The position numbers were made by a program, and so were the translations under genes. A stretch of 64,000 nt of DNA from Deinococcales bacterium (GTDB taxonomy: Bacteria; Deinococcota; Deinococci; Deinococcales; JAAFIG01). Under the pieces are notes generated by a model that saw only the letters and a list, made by a program, of their open reading frames with translations, searched no databases and had not been told where the DNA came from. This document shows, piece after piece, positions 63,936 through 64,000 of the stretch; position 1 is the stretch's first letter, and each line of letters starts with the position of its first letter. Location: assembly GCA_013298595.1 (NCBI GenBank), contig JAAFIG010000003.1, positions 164,460 to 228,459 on the forward strand. Reading direction: 5' to 3'.

Positions 63936-64000
63936 ATGAGAACCCGCACCCTCCTCGGCAAGTATATCATCTCTGACATCTTCATCGCTGTTTTCACAGT
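63936..64000 (+). CDS. LptF/LptG-type permease, 5' end only
   Basis: ATG 63936 with GGAGGAT ten bases upstream; the visible residues MRTRTLLGKYIISDIFIAVF resemble the N-terminus of YjgP/YjgQ (LptF/LptG) permeases, which move lipids or lipopolysaccharide from the inner membrane to the outer membrane. The frame runs off the window, so the identity is tentative. Confidence 0.5.
   Translation, partial: MRTRTLLGKYIISDIFIAVFT

Overview
The window looks like chromosomal DNA of a moderately AT-rich, diderm bacterium, most likely a member of the Deinococcota. The pointers are: menaquinone made by the futalosine route (mqnE), an outer-membrane-type beta-barrel protein, lipoproteins and an LptF/G-type permease start (two membranes), a SARP/STAND regulator, and about two dozen genes whose start codon lies 5-7 bases after a TANNNT -10 box, the leaderless-mRNA arrangement described for Deinococcus. 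The assignment is an inference; no rRNA or ribosomal protein is present.

The most striking property is the palindrome CTCGAG, present roughly 6-10 times per kb almost everywhere (20 copies counted by eye in bases 1-3060, 19 in 48606-50405), inside genes, ribosome-binding sites and terminator stems. Two stretches nearly lack it (none from 46203 to 48605, two from 50406 to 53671). They mark a low-GC accessory island.

Layout. 1-4.3 kb: DinB-like gene end, ECF sigma factor with a candidate membrane anti-sigma, an SDR, a decayed Doc-type toxin-antitoxin pair and an orphan gene. 4.3-9.4 kb: carB, an SGNH hydrolase and a beta-barrel protein, with a structured divergent intergenic region. 9.6-14.2 kb: ccdA, a YraN-family gene, a 34-residue membrane protein, mqnE, and a TetR/P450 divergent pair sharing an operator. 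14.5-23.3 kb: a lipoprotein, purH behind a ZTP riboswitch, a ferritin-like Tat protein, a diguanylate cyclase, initiator tRNA, a Rieske oxygenase, a strictosidine-synthase-like propeller and a LysR regulator. 23.5-30.2 kb: acetoacetyl-CoA synthetase, a cold-shock protein, a cytochrome c/copper monooxygenase fusion, gamma-glutamyltranspeptidase and a Gfo/Idh/MocA oxidoreductase. 30.3-41.6 kb: purine operon purF-purDM-purB-[VapBC]-purN-purL, invaded by GTAGGGGCG palindromic repeats, some inside the purL reading frame. 41.7-46 kb: dcd, rnhA, an Lrp-like small protein, a TlpA-like thioredoxin, fba and a ROK kinase. 46-54 kb: accessory island with a papain-like peptidase, an unknown 155-residue protein, a chimeric SARP regulator, two membrane proteins and an amidase. 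54-64 kb: moeA with a MITE at its stop codon, an erythromycin-esterase-like protein, an M16C peptidase, two sugar ABC permeases, a CPA2 antiporter, a GNAT acetyltransferase and the start of an LptF/G-type gene.

How parts work together. The purine genes cover most of de novo IMP synthesis (purF, D, M, N, L, B, H), and purH is apparently controlled by the pathway intermediate ZTP. In the island, three promoters share the same architecture: two heptamers GATTACG with an 11-base period, then exactly 10 bases, then a TANNNT box. This is the design of SARP-family targets. One of these promoters lies beside the SARP gene itself, so the regulator probably drives the peptidase, the 155-residue protein and the large membrane protein as one regulon of unknown purpose.
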